Source of the DNA: Mesostigma viride
Lineage: Eukaryota > Streptophyta > Mesostigmatophyceae > Mesostigmatales > Mesostigmataceae
Direction: 5' to 3'
Assembly: GCA_009746045.1 (NCBI GenBank)
Contig: RPFO01000359.1
Location: forward strand, 504,662-568,661
DNA: 64,000 nt
Both the position numbers and the translations under genes were made by a program. Below, piece by piece: positions 10,943-19,834 of this stretch (positions are counted from its first letter, which is position 1; each line of letters opens with the position of its first letter). Under the pieces are notes generated by a model, which was given only the letters and a program-made list of their open reading frames with translations, had not been told where the DNA came from and ran no database searches.

Positions 10943-11392
10943 TTATGAAATTGAGCAAACACTTATGAATCCCCTCAAGGTGGGAGAGTAATGCCAGGCG
11001 GCAATGGGAGTGCCGAAAGTGTTGCGCACCACGAGCGGCATCGCAGCCTGCACTTGCGGCAAATGCAGAATGTGTGGCAAACACAGCTCATCCATCGCAG
11101 CATGAATGAAAGGTGAGATCAGCAAACGGCGCGGACGCAGTGCATCTGCATTCCCATTGACACGGTGCCGAATGATACGTGAGAGAAGGCCTCGCAGACT
11201 AGTGGCATGGGAGCGGGGGACTTGCAGATCAGCTGGGGAGCACGACCCGACGGCAATGTGTAAGCTGGTAAGCTTCTTCAAGCTGCAGGCTTCGAGATAG
11301 GATGCATGAAAGTTGCCGCGTTGCATAAGCCGAGACATGTGACGTAAGCAGCGGAGACTGGTGGAGTAGTAAAGGGAAGGATCGGTGGACAC
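10943..11392 (-). pseudogene. Downstream part of GIY-YIG element, unknown domain
   Basis: An open stretch of about 149 codons on the minus strand that follows the GIY-YIG frame in a different reading frame. It contains the Leu/His-rich part CLPHILHLPQVQAAMPLVVR followed by NTFGTPIAAWHYSPTLRG. I do not recognise the family. Its position after a GIY-YIG domain would suit an N-terminally GIY-YIG-type Penelope-like element, but no reverse-transcriptase motif is visible before the satellite begins at 10872. It is probably a truncated remnant. Confidence 0.35.
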
Positions 11393-11529
11393 ATGTGTGG
11401 AAGGTGGAGGGGCCGGGGTGACGCTGGGGGATAGGGGCGATATGGGTGGAGATTGTGCTTCAGACGCCAGGCACGGATGAACATAAGAGGGATCAGAATA
11501 AGAGGGCGGGGACGGAGGGGAGGCGGGCG

Positions 11530-12144
11530 GCGGCGAGACCGAGCTTTGAAACTCTTGCCTTCAATGCAAAAACCGTGGGGCAGAAATGCATGTAACATTC
11601 GTTTCCAAAACGTTTCCCGATGCCCTGCGGCTTAATTGCGAAAAGCGGCGCCGGTAAAGGTGCCGGGGACATGTTCCAAGGGGACGACTCGCCAATCCCA
11701 CCACCCGTATTGGGCCATGGCGCCATGTAGGGGGGTGTCGTCGTTGGCGGCAGGGCGGCCAATATGAAGGCGGCGTGCCGCTCGGACATGTTCCTGAAAA
11801 CGCGTCCAGGCATCCCGTTGCGTCTGGCCAACGTAGATACGCTGAGGGTACCTGCGGTTGTAAATGGCATAAATGACGCGATGGGTGCTTACGGGGTGTG
11901 GGCGAGTGGAGTTGGTAAGCGACAAATGCGTGCGCTGTAAGCGCCGGAGGCGACGTAGAGTATGGTCATCCTTGCAGTGATGGTTATGGCGCGTGTTGAT
12001 GCGACAACGCTTCCGCCATTCCTTGGAGGAGATACGATAGGGGAACTGCCGAGAAATAGCAGTGTACTTCCGGTAATCAATGCCACTGGATTGCCGTATT
12101 CTGTGGAGGGTAAGAGCATGCCAGAAAGTCATAAGGTGTTTCAT
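11530..12144 (-). pseudogene. GIY-YIG endonuclease domain, interrupted
   Basis: The minus-strand frame from 12144 holds a basic region (RRLRRLQRTHLSL), then the GIY-YIG core: VIYAIYN ... RIYVGQTQRDAWTRFQEHV, with the expected Tyr, the V-G-Q-T loop, Arg and E-H. Next comes PLHGAMAQYGWWDWRVVPLE. An in-frame TAA at about 11632-11634 interrupts it, but the same frame continues with RETFWKRMLHAFLPHGF, which matches the usual domain end (a Glu on a helix, then P-x-G-F/Y). GIY-YIG nucleases nick DNA, and in mobile elements they open the target. No intact partner gene is present. The tyrosine-recombinase element sits just upstream and seems to have inserted into this unit. Confidence 0.62.
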
Positions 12145-12371
12145 GATGATTCAGATGCACTGAGAGCTAAGACATCAAACAGAACCAGAGCGGAGCATAT
12201 TGAGGTAAGTCAATATTCACTGCGTAACACCCGTTACGCGATAGCGGTGGTCCATGATGCATCTCCCCGGGGCAGGATGTGGCTAACAACACAGCTGAAT
12301 GGACTCGGAACATGTGGATTCCCAGTGGGGGGGCCTTCCAATTGTCATACTTGACACCTCTTTCCTGTAAC

Positions 12372-12461
12372 AATGAGTGGAGCACATACAAAAGGCAGGC
12401 CACATCCCGGCCGCCGATGCTCATGGGAACACTTATTGCTTGGCAAAGGCTAGCCTTACCC
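12372..12461 (-). repeat. Split repeat B2
   Basis: Ninety base pairs starting AATGAGTGGAGCACATAC and ending CTAGCCTTACCC, an almost exact copy of 12965-13054. It forms the 3' end of the element when read on the minus strand. Confidence 0.88.
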
Positions 12462-12486
12462 CCAAACACGCAGGGAGGGTGGGCGG

Positions 12487-12918
12487 GAAAAGAAAAGAGG
12501 CCGACCTTAGCTAGGTGGGTTTGTTTTTGTCCTTTTTTGCGTGTCATGCGGCCTTGGCCCGGACGGCATTTTTTCGCCACGCAAATGTTGCGTCTGAACA
12601 AATGACGCAATGTGGCGTTCTAATTGCCGGCAGCTTACGTAAGGCTGCCGGGGCTATTAGGTCACATATTGCGTGAGAGAAAGAATCTAGATCTAGTTAA
12701 TCACTACGCCATGAGCCAAGAAACCTAGACAGTGGCAGGTTTATATCTCAACGTAGCTCCTGCCACCTGGCCAAGAAAAACTGGCCAAAGCTTTGGCCAC
12801 GACTGATCCGGATCAGGCCGCACCGGCCTCAAAAGGTTGTCACGTGAACCCAATAACCTAGCTATAGCGGCTACCCTTCCATCTCACTATAAAGAAACTA
12901 TGTTCAGAGAACCACGAT
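12487..12918 (-). repeat. Split repeat A2, with strong palindromes
   Basis: A 432-bp direct copy of 17391-17824, starting GAAAAGAAAAGAGGCCGACC and ending AGAACCACGAT. It contains a stem-loop (CGCCAC at 12575-12580 pairing with GTGGCG at 12612-12617, with inner TTGCGTC/GACGCAA) and a near-perfect 25-bp palindrome at 12627-12651 centred on TTACGTAA. These may be recombinase or RNA-structure sites. Confidence 0.9.
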
Positions 12919-12964
12919 TCTATTAACCGTGGAACTCCAGGGTAACCAGACTCTTTATTAAAAC

Positions 12965-13054
12965 AATGAGTGGAGCACATACAAAAGGCAGGCCACATCC
13001 CGGCCGCCGATGCTCATGGGAACACTTATTGCTTGGCAAAGGCTAGCCTTACCC
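12965..13054 (-). repeat. Split repeat B1
   Basis: Ninety base pairs identical in layout to 12372-12461, lying just beyond the pol stop codon. The 46-bp spacer between it and A2 (12919-12964) is unlike the 25-bp sequence that flanks the integrated element. Confidence 0.88.
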
Positions 13055-13126
13055 TTATATCCCTCCCTGGCGATCCATGCCAGGGGCAAAGAACCTAGCA
13101 TAATGACAGAGAAATGAACAACCAAA

Positions 13127-16100
13127 TTAGGTGGAGGGCAATTTCAAAATAGCCCGCCAGGCCCGAGGGGGGCAGGCGGCCATGGCCCGAAGAATAACCT
13201 CAGGCAGCTGCACCTCCAAACTGCGGTGCAAGCCCACATAATGGGCAACCGTGGAGCTGCTAAGCCAGCGCCCCCGGCCCTGGATGTCCCCCATGCTGCG
13301 ACCCGCGAGGAAATCGTGAGTGGCACCTCCATGCCGCAGCCCGTGAATGGTGAAAATCTGGGCGACCCCCAAGGCCTGACTCGCAGCCTGCCAAATGCGC
13401 CGGAATTGCGGGTAGGTGAAAGGGAACACGGCCTCCCAAGCGTGCTTACCCGCGATGCAGTGACGGAGGATGGTTTCAGACATCACATCTTCTACCACCA
13501 CTGACTGAGTCTTGCCCTTAGAGGTCTTGGTAGACCTCAGCAGTAGGGCGCCCCGTTGAGCCGGCCCAAGCCGAACGTCAGGCTGGAGGCGCACATGGCC
13601 AACACGGAGGTTCAGCGCCTCCGAGATTCGCAGGTAATGGCGGAACACGATGACAACCAGCAGGCCCGCAAGGCGCTGACCTTGCATGACCATCGTGCTG
13701 GCAAGTGCAAACGCCGCCTCCCATGGAATGGGAGGAGGGGCACGGGGGGGCACAAGTGTTTTCCACCCAGCGAGGACGCCACGGGCCAAGTCCCACCGCT
13801 TCACCATACCGGGATAATAAAGTTGCAACCCCATCAAGGCATTGACACACACTTGGCGGCTGTACCCCCGAAAATGAGCCCAGGCGACATACGCACAAAA
13901 TGTCTCCTCAAGGGTGTCAGCTCGTGACGATGACCCGTCCGCCCGCCCACCAGCCTCCCACCAAGTCAAGAGGGAATCAAGACCACGACGGTAGGCCAGC
14001 AAAGTAGCCGGCTTTACTTTCCCCTCTAGCAATGGAAGGTAGCTAACAGGTGCAGGGGGCCCCGGGTTAGGATGGATGCCTTCCGCGGTCAGGTCGCGCA
14101 CCCAGCCTGCCAAGAAAGTCGCCATGGATTGGCCGCGAGAAACGCCATCGGCTGGTTGAAGTGCACTCGGCGTCCACACCCACTGGGAACGACTCCCCGT
14201 GGCGAGGGTCAGCGCGCACAAGCGGCGGCACTGCTTGTTGAGCTTGTGGGATGAGGACCGCCCCTTAGCCAAGCAGCCCAACGCCGCGGTGGAGTCCACC
14301 AACCTCACCACCCGCTTGCCTCGGTTTGCCAAGCTGCGCGCACTCCTCTCCACGCCCTTCACTGCAGCCCGCACCTCCTTCTCGTTGATGTGCATCCCCG
14401 GATCCCGCCAACGACTCCGGACCCCAACCCGCCATTGCTGGCTAGTGATTGCTTGTTGCGCCCGCGCGCTCAGTGGCCTAGGGCCAGCGTAGGCCACCTC
14501 ACTTGGTATGAGCAAAGTCGGGTACCCCCGCACCTCTCGTGCCCTCGCCAGCTCCGTCACATCGCCCGGCTCCATGGTTGCGTACACGACACCTTGCCCG
14601 TAGGTGGACGCGTCAGATGCAACCACCTCACGGGCCAAAGGTGCGCTTCGGTCAACCCTTAGCATGGGAGCCAAGGCCAGGGCACACTCTAACTCCTCCC
14701 GCACCCCGGCCCACAGCACCCAGGATCGCTGCCCCCACCCTTGCAGGCTGATGAATTTGAAACATTGCTGCCAAATGGACAAGCAGCTGCGGCTTAACAT
14801 CTGCAGCCACAACCACCGCCCCAAGACGGCAGCCAGCCCCTCGGCCGTAGCTCGGCCTCGAGTGAGTATAGCCTGCGTGTGGGCGATCACAAGGTTGAGC
14901 TGCTTGACCGTTGGTTCCAGCACGCCGTTCCGTCGGTGCACCACCCCTAGGGCTTCTAGCTCGTCCCCTTCCAGGCTCGCCATCTTAGTCTTCTCCTTAG
15001 ACGGCACAAGGTTGTTAGGGAGGTAGCCTTCCTCAATAGCGCGCGTGATGAGCTGGTTCACCGCCTCGCAGGTCCGCCCGTTGCTGGCCACCAAGTCATC
15101 AATAGTGATGGACAGCATGGGGGCAGGGGGGTTTTCCAGGTCAATCTGAAGCTCCCCGGCGCGCTCCTCCTTGTACTCGATGGCCAAGCGCAGTGGCTGG
15201 CCACACTCGTCGCGCACCAAGGTGAGCTCACCTGCGCTTGAGAGGTAGTTGACCTGGCGCCTCGGATCCAGGGCACCGGTCATGTAGAGCACCATCTCAT
15301 GGATGGCCTCCCCCAGCGCCACCGCATGGGAATGTCCCATGGCCAGCACCTTGAGCACGGGCCACACCTTCCGCCTGGGCCCTGCCAGACCTACGCTAGT
15401 CGACCACACACTAGGAAGCCCTTGGTAGTCCCACCACCACTCGGGCACCTCGATGGAATAGTAGTATGACACGAGGTCGCTCTTGGCGCAGTAGCACCAG
15501 CCTTTGATGTAGACCTCCACGAGGATGCCCAGGTGGGGTAGCAGGATCTTGGGGGGGTCCACCCACAGCAGGTTGCCCAGCTTCCTGTTGACGATGAACC
15601 GAAGCTCACCCACCCCCTTGGCCACTCCAAAGCAGCCATCCACCCACTTGGGCCGCCTCTCCCGGAACGCCACCATGCCCACGCCCGCTGCCCGGCTCAT
15701 GAGCTTGCCCCATTCAGCCATGGAGCATCCCCGGCTGGGCTTGGGCACATTCCAATACTTTGCGCTCGCCACGACCGCTGGCTTGATGCAGTTCTCTTCG
15801 CTGGCATATATCTCCCGCCAGCTCGGCCGCATAGCCAACAGGTCGAGCAGCCGTGCCTTCCCCGCCACCTCCGCCTTTGGTAGACTCACCGCGTCCGCGC
15901 GCAGTTGTTCATACTTATTCTGCTTCCCATATATTGCATCAGCACCTTCTTGCTCCTGGCCTGTCGCAACGCCCCCTACGCGGCGACTGTGCCAGGTGCA
16001 GTGCCTCTTGACCCTCGCAAGGGCCTCCTCCCTCCCCTTAGAGCACGCCCCTCTAGGGTTAGGAGGAGGGTCTTGCCCCCCTCCCCACAGCCAATTAAGC

Positions 16101-16381
16101 CAACGCACTACCTTGCATTGCAGTGTGTACTCGCGGTGGCGGCGCGTGGCACGCTGTCGCCGGCGTGCCGATCTCACCCTGCCCCACGCGGTGTACGCTG
16201 GCCTAAGTGGGTATGGCAGCGGGAAAAGGGAGCGGTCCCGCTGGGATTCTATTTCCCTACTTGTTGAGCCTTGCTGAGCTTGTCCAAGAGGATGGCAGTT
16301 TGGAGAGCTGCCTTGACAGCCGGGGTGGCTGACAGTGCAGCCTCCTCCCCCAATGGCAGGAGGTGGCTGGCCACCTTCCAC
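13127..16381 (-). CDS. Pol: reverse transcriptase, RNase H and tyrosine recombinase
   Basis: Up to 1084 codons. Residue numbers count from 16381, where the open frame begins without an ATG. Residues 1-160 are poorly protein-like and the first ATG is near residue 183, so expression from gag by frameshift or re-initiation is likely. RT spans about 240-510: LRFIVNRKLGN (260s), KSDLVSYYYSIEVPE with Asp 302, the MGHSHAVALGE helix (350s), and SITIDDLV with Asp 428 and 429 in place of the more usual YxDD. RNase H spans about 585-750, with Asp 590, Glu 667 or 669, Asp 696 and Asp 745. A GIHPNPGP motif follows at 768-775. The tyrosine recombinase spans about 780-1060: Arg 918 (LRISEAL), Lys 952 or 955, His 1013 and Arg 1016 (HGLRH), Trp 1039 (GRGRW) and Tyr 1048 (AHYVG). 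No methyltransferase domain is seen. All catalytic residues are present and there is no stop, so this copy may be young. Confidence 0.88.
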   Translation of the reverse strand: MEGGQPPPAIGGGGCTVSHPGCQGSSPNCHPLGQAQQGSTSREIESQRDRSLFPLPYPLRPAYTAWGRVRSARRRQRATRRHREYTLQCKVVRWLNWLWGGGQDPPPNPRGACSKGREEALARVKRHCTWHSRRVGGVATGQEQEGADAIYGKQNKYEQLRADAVSLPKAEVAGKARLLDLLAMRPSWREIYASEENCIKPAVVASAKYWNVPKPSRGCSMAEWGKLMSRAAGVGMVAFRERRPKWVDGCFGVAKGVGELRFIVNRKLGNLLWVDPPKILLPHLGILVEVYIKGWCYCAKSDLVSYYYSIEVPEWWWDYQGLPSVWSTSVGLAGPRRKVWPVLKVLAMGHSHAVALGEAIHEMVLYMTGALDPRRQVNYLSSAGELTLVRDECGQPLRLAIEYKEERAGELQIDLENPPAPMLSITIDDLVASNGRTCEAVNQLITRAIEEGYLPNNLVPSKEKTKMASLEGDELEALGVVHRRNGVLEPTVKQLNLVIAHTQAILTRGRATAEGLAAVLGRWLWLQMLSRSCLSIWQQCFKFISLQGWGQRSWVLWAGVREELECALALAPMLRVDRSAPLAREVVASDASTYGQGVVYATMEPGDVTELARAREVRGYPTLLIPSEVAYAGPRPLSARAQQAITSQQWRVGVRSRWRDPGMHINEKEVRAAVKGVERSARSLANRGKRVVRLVDSTAALGCLAKGRSSSHKLNKQCRRLCALTLATGSRSQWVWTPSALQPADGVSRGQSMATFLAGWVRDLTAEGIHPNPGPPAPVSYLPLLEGKVKPATLLAYRRGLDSLLTWWEAGGRADGSSSRADTLEETFCAYVAWAHFRGYSRQVCVNALMGLQLYYPGMVKRWDLARGVLAGWKTLVPPRAPPPIPWEAAFALASTMVMQGQRLAGLLVVIVFRHYLRISEALNLRVGHVRLQPDVRLGPAQRGALLLRSTKTSKGKTQSVVVEDVMSETILRHCIAGKHAWEAVFPFTYPQFRRIWQAASQALGVAQIFTIHGLRHGGATHDFLAGRSMGDIQGRGRWLSSSTVAHYVGLHRSLEVQLPEVILRAMAACPPRAWRAILKLPST
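14057..14080 (-). other. 2A-like GIHPNPGP motif between RNase H and recombinase
   Basis: Codons 768-775 of pol read GIHPNPGP. The invariant NPGP of 2A ribosome-skipping peptides is present, but the usual D-x-E before it is G-x-H. It falls exactly in the linker between RNase H and the recombinase, where separating the two proteins would make sense. Activity is uncertain because of the two changes. Confidence 0.5.
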
Positions 16382-17303
16382 CCCCCCCTCCTTGCCCTTC
16401 CACCTGCAGCAAGGCCGCCACCACCCTCATTAGGTACTCCATGCCCACAAGCTCCCCGGCTGCTGAGCCCAGCTCCTTGAGAAGGGTGTCCATGGCCAAT
16501 GCAATGTTCATGACAATTTTCCTGTTCTCCATGTTCCGCCAATTTCCAGGCTTTACCGTCATGACCCACGACCGGATTCCCATCCCATTGTCGCTGGCGT
16601 CCTCCAACACCCCCGGCAGCACCCGCTCCGAAACCCGATATTTCACGCTCTTGGCTCGGCTTGGCAGCGCCACCCCTTTCGAGGCCTTGAAGTGGCTTCC
16701 CGCCCCCTCCATTCCTCCCAGCGCTGCCTTCAAACCTTGCATGAATTTCTCGGCTGCGACCTCCCCCTCCTCGTCCTCCTCGTCGTCCTGATTTTCGGTT
16801 TCCGGAGGTGCCCCAACGAATGTCGCCAACCTCGCCCTCATTTCCTTTCCGACAGCCCCCCCACCTGCCGAAACCTTGGCCGCGCCTTTCGGCTTGGCCA
16901 TTTTTCGCTGCGCAGGTGTCGTTGGTGGCAGCGCCTGATCCTCCTCCTCGTCCGCCGCGAGATCTGCCACGGCCAGCAGTTTTGCCACCAACGTTCCGTT
17001 TGGGTCACGTGCGTCCAACACGTCGCCAACATCAACGTGATCGGCCAGCAACTGCACGACAGACTTCAGCTGGCTCGAGCTCCACGAGCTGGCGTCCGTC
17101 ACCCAGTCCTCGGCACCGAAGACCTGCTCGACTGCCCCCACCGCCTCTGCGGGGCTGATGCACTTGGCGAGCAGAGTGGCGAGCTGCTTCTTTTTGGCGC
17201 TGAAGGCGACTGGCGCGTGACTGGCGGCAGCAGCCCGCGGTGTGGGCGTCCCGTCCTCCCCGCGCGCTGCCTGCCCTCCTGTAGCTTTGCGCCCCTTCGG
17301 CAT
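16249..17303 (-). CDS. Gag-like protein of the tyrosine-recombinase element
   Basis: Begins at an ATG at 17303 (MPKGRKATGGQAARG) and runs about 348 codons to 16257 in one frame. It has a basic N-terminus, a helical middle (KKKQLATLLAKCISPAEAVG; SQLKSVVQLLADHV), an acidic stretch (DDEEDEEGEV) and the segment KSVKYRVSERVLPGVLED. No zinc knuckle is visible. At a run of eight C at 16381-16388 the given frame changes into poor-looking sequence, while the neighbouring frame reads ATPAVKAALQTAILLDKLSK and stops at 16249. That looks like the true C-terminus, so a one-base error or indel in the homopolymer is likely. It overlaps pol by about 130 bp. Gag proteins package the element RNA; that role is inferred from position. 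Confidence 0.7.
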
Positions 17304-17390
17304 TGCTGCTCAGGGCCAAAAATGGCTCCGACAGTACAGGTTCGTCAAACCAGAGGTTCGTTTCCCCTGGCTTGCTGTCGCCGCCCTCGT

Positions 17391-17824
17391 GAAAAGAAAA
17401 GAGGCCGACCTTAGCTAGGTGGGTTTGTTTTTGTCCTTTTTTGCGTGTCATGCGGCCTTGGCCCGGACGGCATTTTTTCGCCACGCAAATGTTGCGTCTG
17501 AACAAATGACGCAATGTGGCGTTCTAATTGCCGGCAGCTTACGTAAGGCTGCCGGGGCTATTAGGTCACATATTGCGTGAGAGAAAGAATCTAGATCTAG
17601 TTAATCACTACGCCATGAGCCAAGAAACCTAGACAGTGGCAGGTTTATATCTCAACGTAGCTCCTGCCACCTGGCCAAGAAAAAACTGGCCAAAGCTTTG
17701 GCCACGACTGATCCGGATCAGGCCGCACCGGCCTCAAAAGGTTTGTCACGTGAACCCAATAACCTAGCTATAGCGGCTACCCTTCCATCTCACTATAAAG
17801 AAACTATGTTCAGAGAACCACGAT
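17391..17824 (-). repeat. Split repeat A1 (5' end of the element)
   Basis: Direct copy of 12487-12918. It starts the element on its coding strand (ATCGTGGTTCTCTGAACATA) and contains the same 25-bp palindrome at 17531-17555. It probably holds the promoter, but no clear TATA element can be assigned. It ends about 90 bp before the gag start codon. Confidence 0.9.
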
Positions 17825-17847
17825 ACTTGACACCTCTTTCCTGTAAC

Positions 17848-18550
17848 GAAAAGATTTCCCTTCTTCATGTTCCAGATGAGTCACCGTGCTCCTGCCTTTG
17901 TGTTTTTTTGGCGTTTGTAAAGAGATATGGGAGGGTAAACAAAAGCAAAGGCTGATATTGCCGTGTGGGGGGCCCGATCCTTGGTTAGTCTCTCAAGTGC
18001 CCACAGAAAAACACGAGAGTAGCACACACAGCGCGCAGCCCAGCCTAGCTCCCTCAGTAAAAGTAAAAGAAAAAGGACAAGAACAGCAAAACAAACGAGA
18101 ACAAGAAAAAGAACAAAACACAGACACGTAGTGCAATGTGAGCGGAATGATGGAGGAAGGTGAGAGGGGGACATCGTATTGAATGTGTAGGCATTGAGGC
18201 AGCCGAAGCGTCCCATCCCCGGGTACATTCGTGGCTTTCAAAAAAGCCACAACCTGCGTGGAAGAGGAAAATGCAGGAACGATGAGTATGATCCTGAAAA
18301 CGAGGTTGAGGAAACGCGGAGAGGAAATGCCGGCCGCTGAAACGATTCCGATGGAAATATGGGTTTCGCCGACATGAGGCGGTGCAGCTGACTATCTCTA
18401 TGGTGTCGTGTGTGACCGGGAGTGCCGGTTCACGTGCGCACTCGTCGGACTAGCCCGACGACATGTGTGCTTGGTTGCCCACGGCTGAAATCCTCTTGCC
18501 CGTCATGCAAAGGCCACGCCTCCTAGCCGAAAACGAACTATATTCAACCA
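17848..18550. other. Right flank of the tyrosine-recombinase insertion; no gene recognised
   Basis: This is probably the continuation of the unit that carries the GIY-YIG frame, split by the retrotransposon. It includes an A-rich stretch at 18055-18125 (AAAGTAAAAGAAAAAGGACA) and nothing that I can match to a protein on either strand. Confidence 0.4.
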
Positions 18551-19055
18551 ATCTAATATCAAAGAGACAACCAGCGCAGGCCAGAAATCGGGAGAATCCG
18601 GACCATGGTAGCTCGAGCCTGCCGTTATCTTTTCCGCGTTTTCGAGTCGTTCAGGATGATGAAGATGAATGGTGATGGAAATGTGTATCCTTGTGCATTG
18701 AAATTATGGCTGGCTTACGTGTGGAGCGACTAGATGACCTAGACGGTGGGGCCGGAAACAGCATGCTTGATCAGGGCGTGTGTTTCTAGCCTAACTGGCC
18801 GGGAGTGTCTAGTGGTGAGCACCAGTTGCTGCGATCGCTCTCCCACCATTTACGAGGAAATACCCGCAAATGGAAAACCACTGAAAAGGTCTAGCTAGTC
18901 AGTCATCACGTTAGCCATGCCATGATTCCAAACGTCCAAGAATTGCACACGGTGCAAAGGCAAAAAGCCGGAGGACAGCACTTTCAAATGTGCGGCGGGA
19001 ACCAAAAACCCGCGGATGCCAGAAAACATCGTGTTGCGGCAGCGACCTGACGATG
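18551..19055 (+). repeat. Dispersed repeat R with Cys-rich reading frame, copy 1
   Basis: Begins with the word GAGACAACCAGCGCAGGCC and ends near GCGACCTGACGATG. Reverse-complement copies lie at about 50105-50605 and 59290-59800. The end part encodes NCTRCKGKKPEDSTFKCAAG followed by TKNPRMPENIVLRQR. The C-x2-C spacing suggests a small zinc-binding motif, and the family is not recognised. The upstream part is full of stops here but open in the 59455-59859 copy. It lies directly in front of the LINE. Confidence 0.7.
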
Positions 19056-19157
19056 TGGACAACGAATCCAGTGCCAAGCTCGGAACGGCCGCAAAGGAGA
19101 TCTGGCATCACAGGGTTCAGATGTGCGGAGATACTATGCGATCCAGCCGGTCAAGCT

Positions 19158-19834
19158 ATGGCGGAATCACCGTCAGCCGCCTCCCGGCCTCCCCTCGCTG
19201 ATGGGGAGGATTCAGCGCCTCACACCATTACGCAACTAGTGGACGCTGTGGAAACCATTGCGACACAGCCACCGACTGCCGAGGTGGCCATCAACGCCTC
19301 GTCCAAGCGGCATTGCTCCGGCCCAGCCGACGAGATGGACAGCGCCAGATCCCTCCGCCTTCGGCTTCTTTTTCCAGCGAGGTTATCCGTGAGGACGACC
19401 CCATAGACGACGCCATCGACGACGCTGAGTTTAACCCAGCGTCTTTCATGCCTGGGCAAACTGTATCCGAGGCCAGGTTCTTTTCGCTCACCGCCGAGCA
19501 GGCGCAGGCTATCCTGCGCTACCTGGCCGACCACGACATTGCGATCTATTCTCCTGGCACGCCAGGAGAAACCATTCCAGTGGCAGACATTGCCGAACTG
19601 GACGAGCCCCAGCTTCGCCTTTCTGTTTTCCTGAGCTACGCGCGGGCCCCCTGCCTCCGGGCACTCATTGCCGCTTTCCAAGACGCCGAGCACGGCACCG
19701 CCGACACCCCTATTGCCTCCCCGGAAGCAGACCTGCTCCAGCTCAACAAGAAAGTCGAGGACGTGGCAGCCCAGCTAGGTGCCCTGTCAACTGCTCTGCG
19801 TCAGGATACAGCCGAGCTACACACCAGCATGGCT
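19158..19834 (+). pseudogene. LINE ORF1, N-terminal part (coiled coil)
   Basis: Starts with ATG at 19158 (MAESPSAASRPPLADGEDSA). After one frameshift near 19370 it continues through an acidic part (DDPIDDAIDDAEFNP) to a helical, coiled-coil-like segment, LLQLNKKVEDVAAQLGALST. ORF1 proteins of this type form trimers on the element RNA and help target-primed reverse transcription. The frame reaches ELHTSMA, where a LINE fragment is inserted, and resumes in frame at 20817 (MAEVKAGPGHLAPAS). Confidence 0.65.

Larger units (their letters stand above)
12372..17824 (-). mobile_element. Tyrosine-recombinase retrotransposon (DIRS order, PAT/Ngaro-like split direct repeats)
   Basis: About 5.45 kb, read right to left. 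Repeat A1 (17391-17824) is followed by gag-like and pol frames, then B1 (12965-13054), a copy of A (A2, 12487-12918) and a copy of B (B2, 12372-12461). This A1-ORFs-B1-A2-B2 plan is the split direct repeat of PAT-like and Ngaro elements, which copy through a circle and integrate with a tyrosine recombinase rather than an integrase. Pol has reverse transcriptase, RNase H and tyrosine recombinase with all main catalytic residues visible. Spacers are 46 bp between A2 and B1 and 25 bp between B2 and A2. A 25-bp sequence (ATACTTGAC...CCTGTAAC) flanks both ends (12347-12371 and 17823-17847); tyrosine-recombinase elements normally make no target duplication, so this is odd. Confidence 0.88.

Noticed and set aside
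13127..16381. Bacterial or phage integrase origin of the recombinase
   Set aside because: The recombinase is fused behind RT and RNase H and sits between split direct repeats, as in eukaryotic DIRS-like elements.
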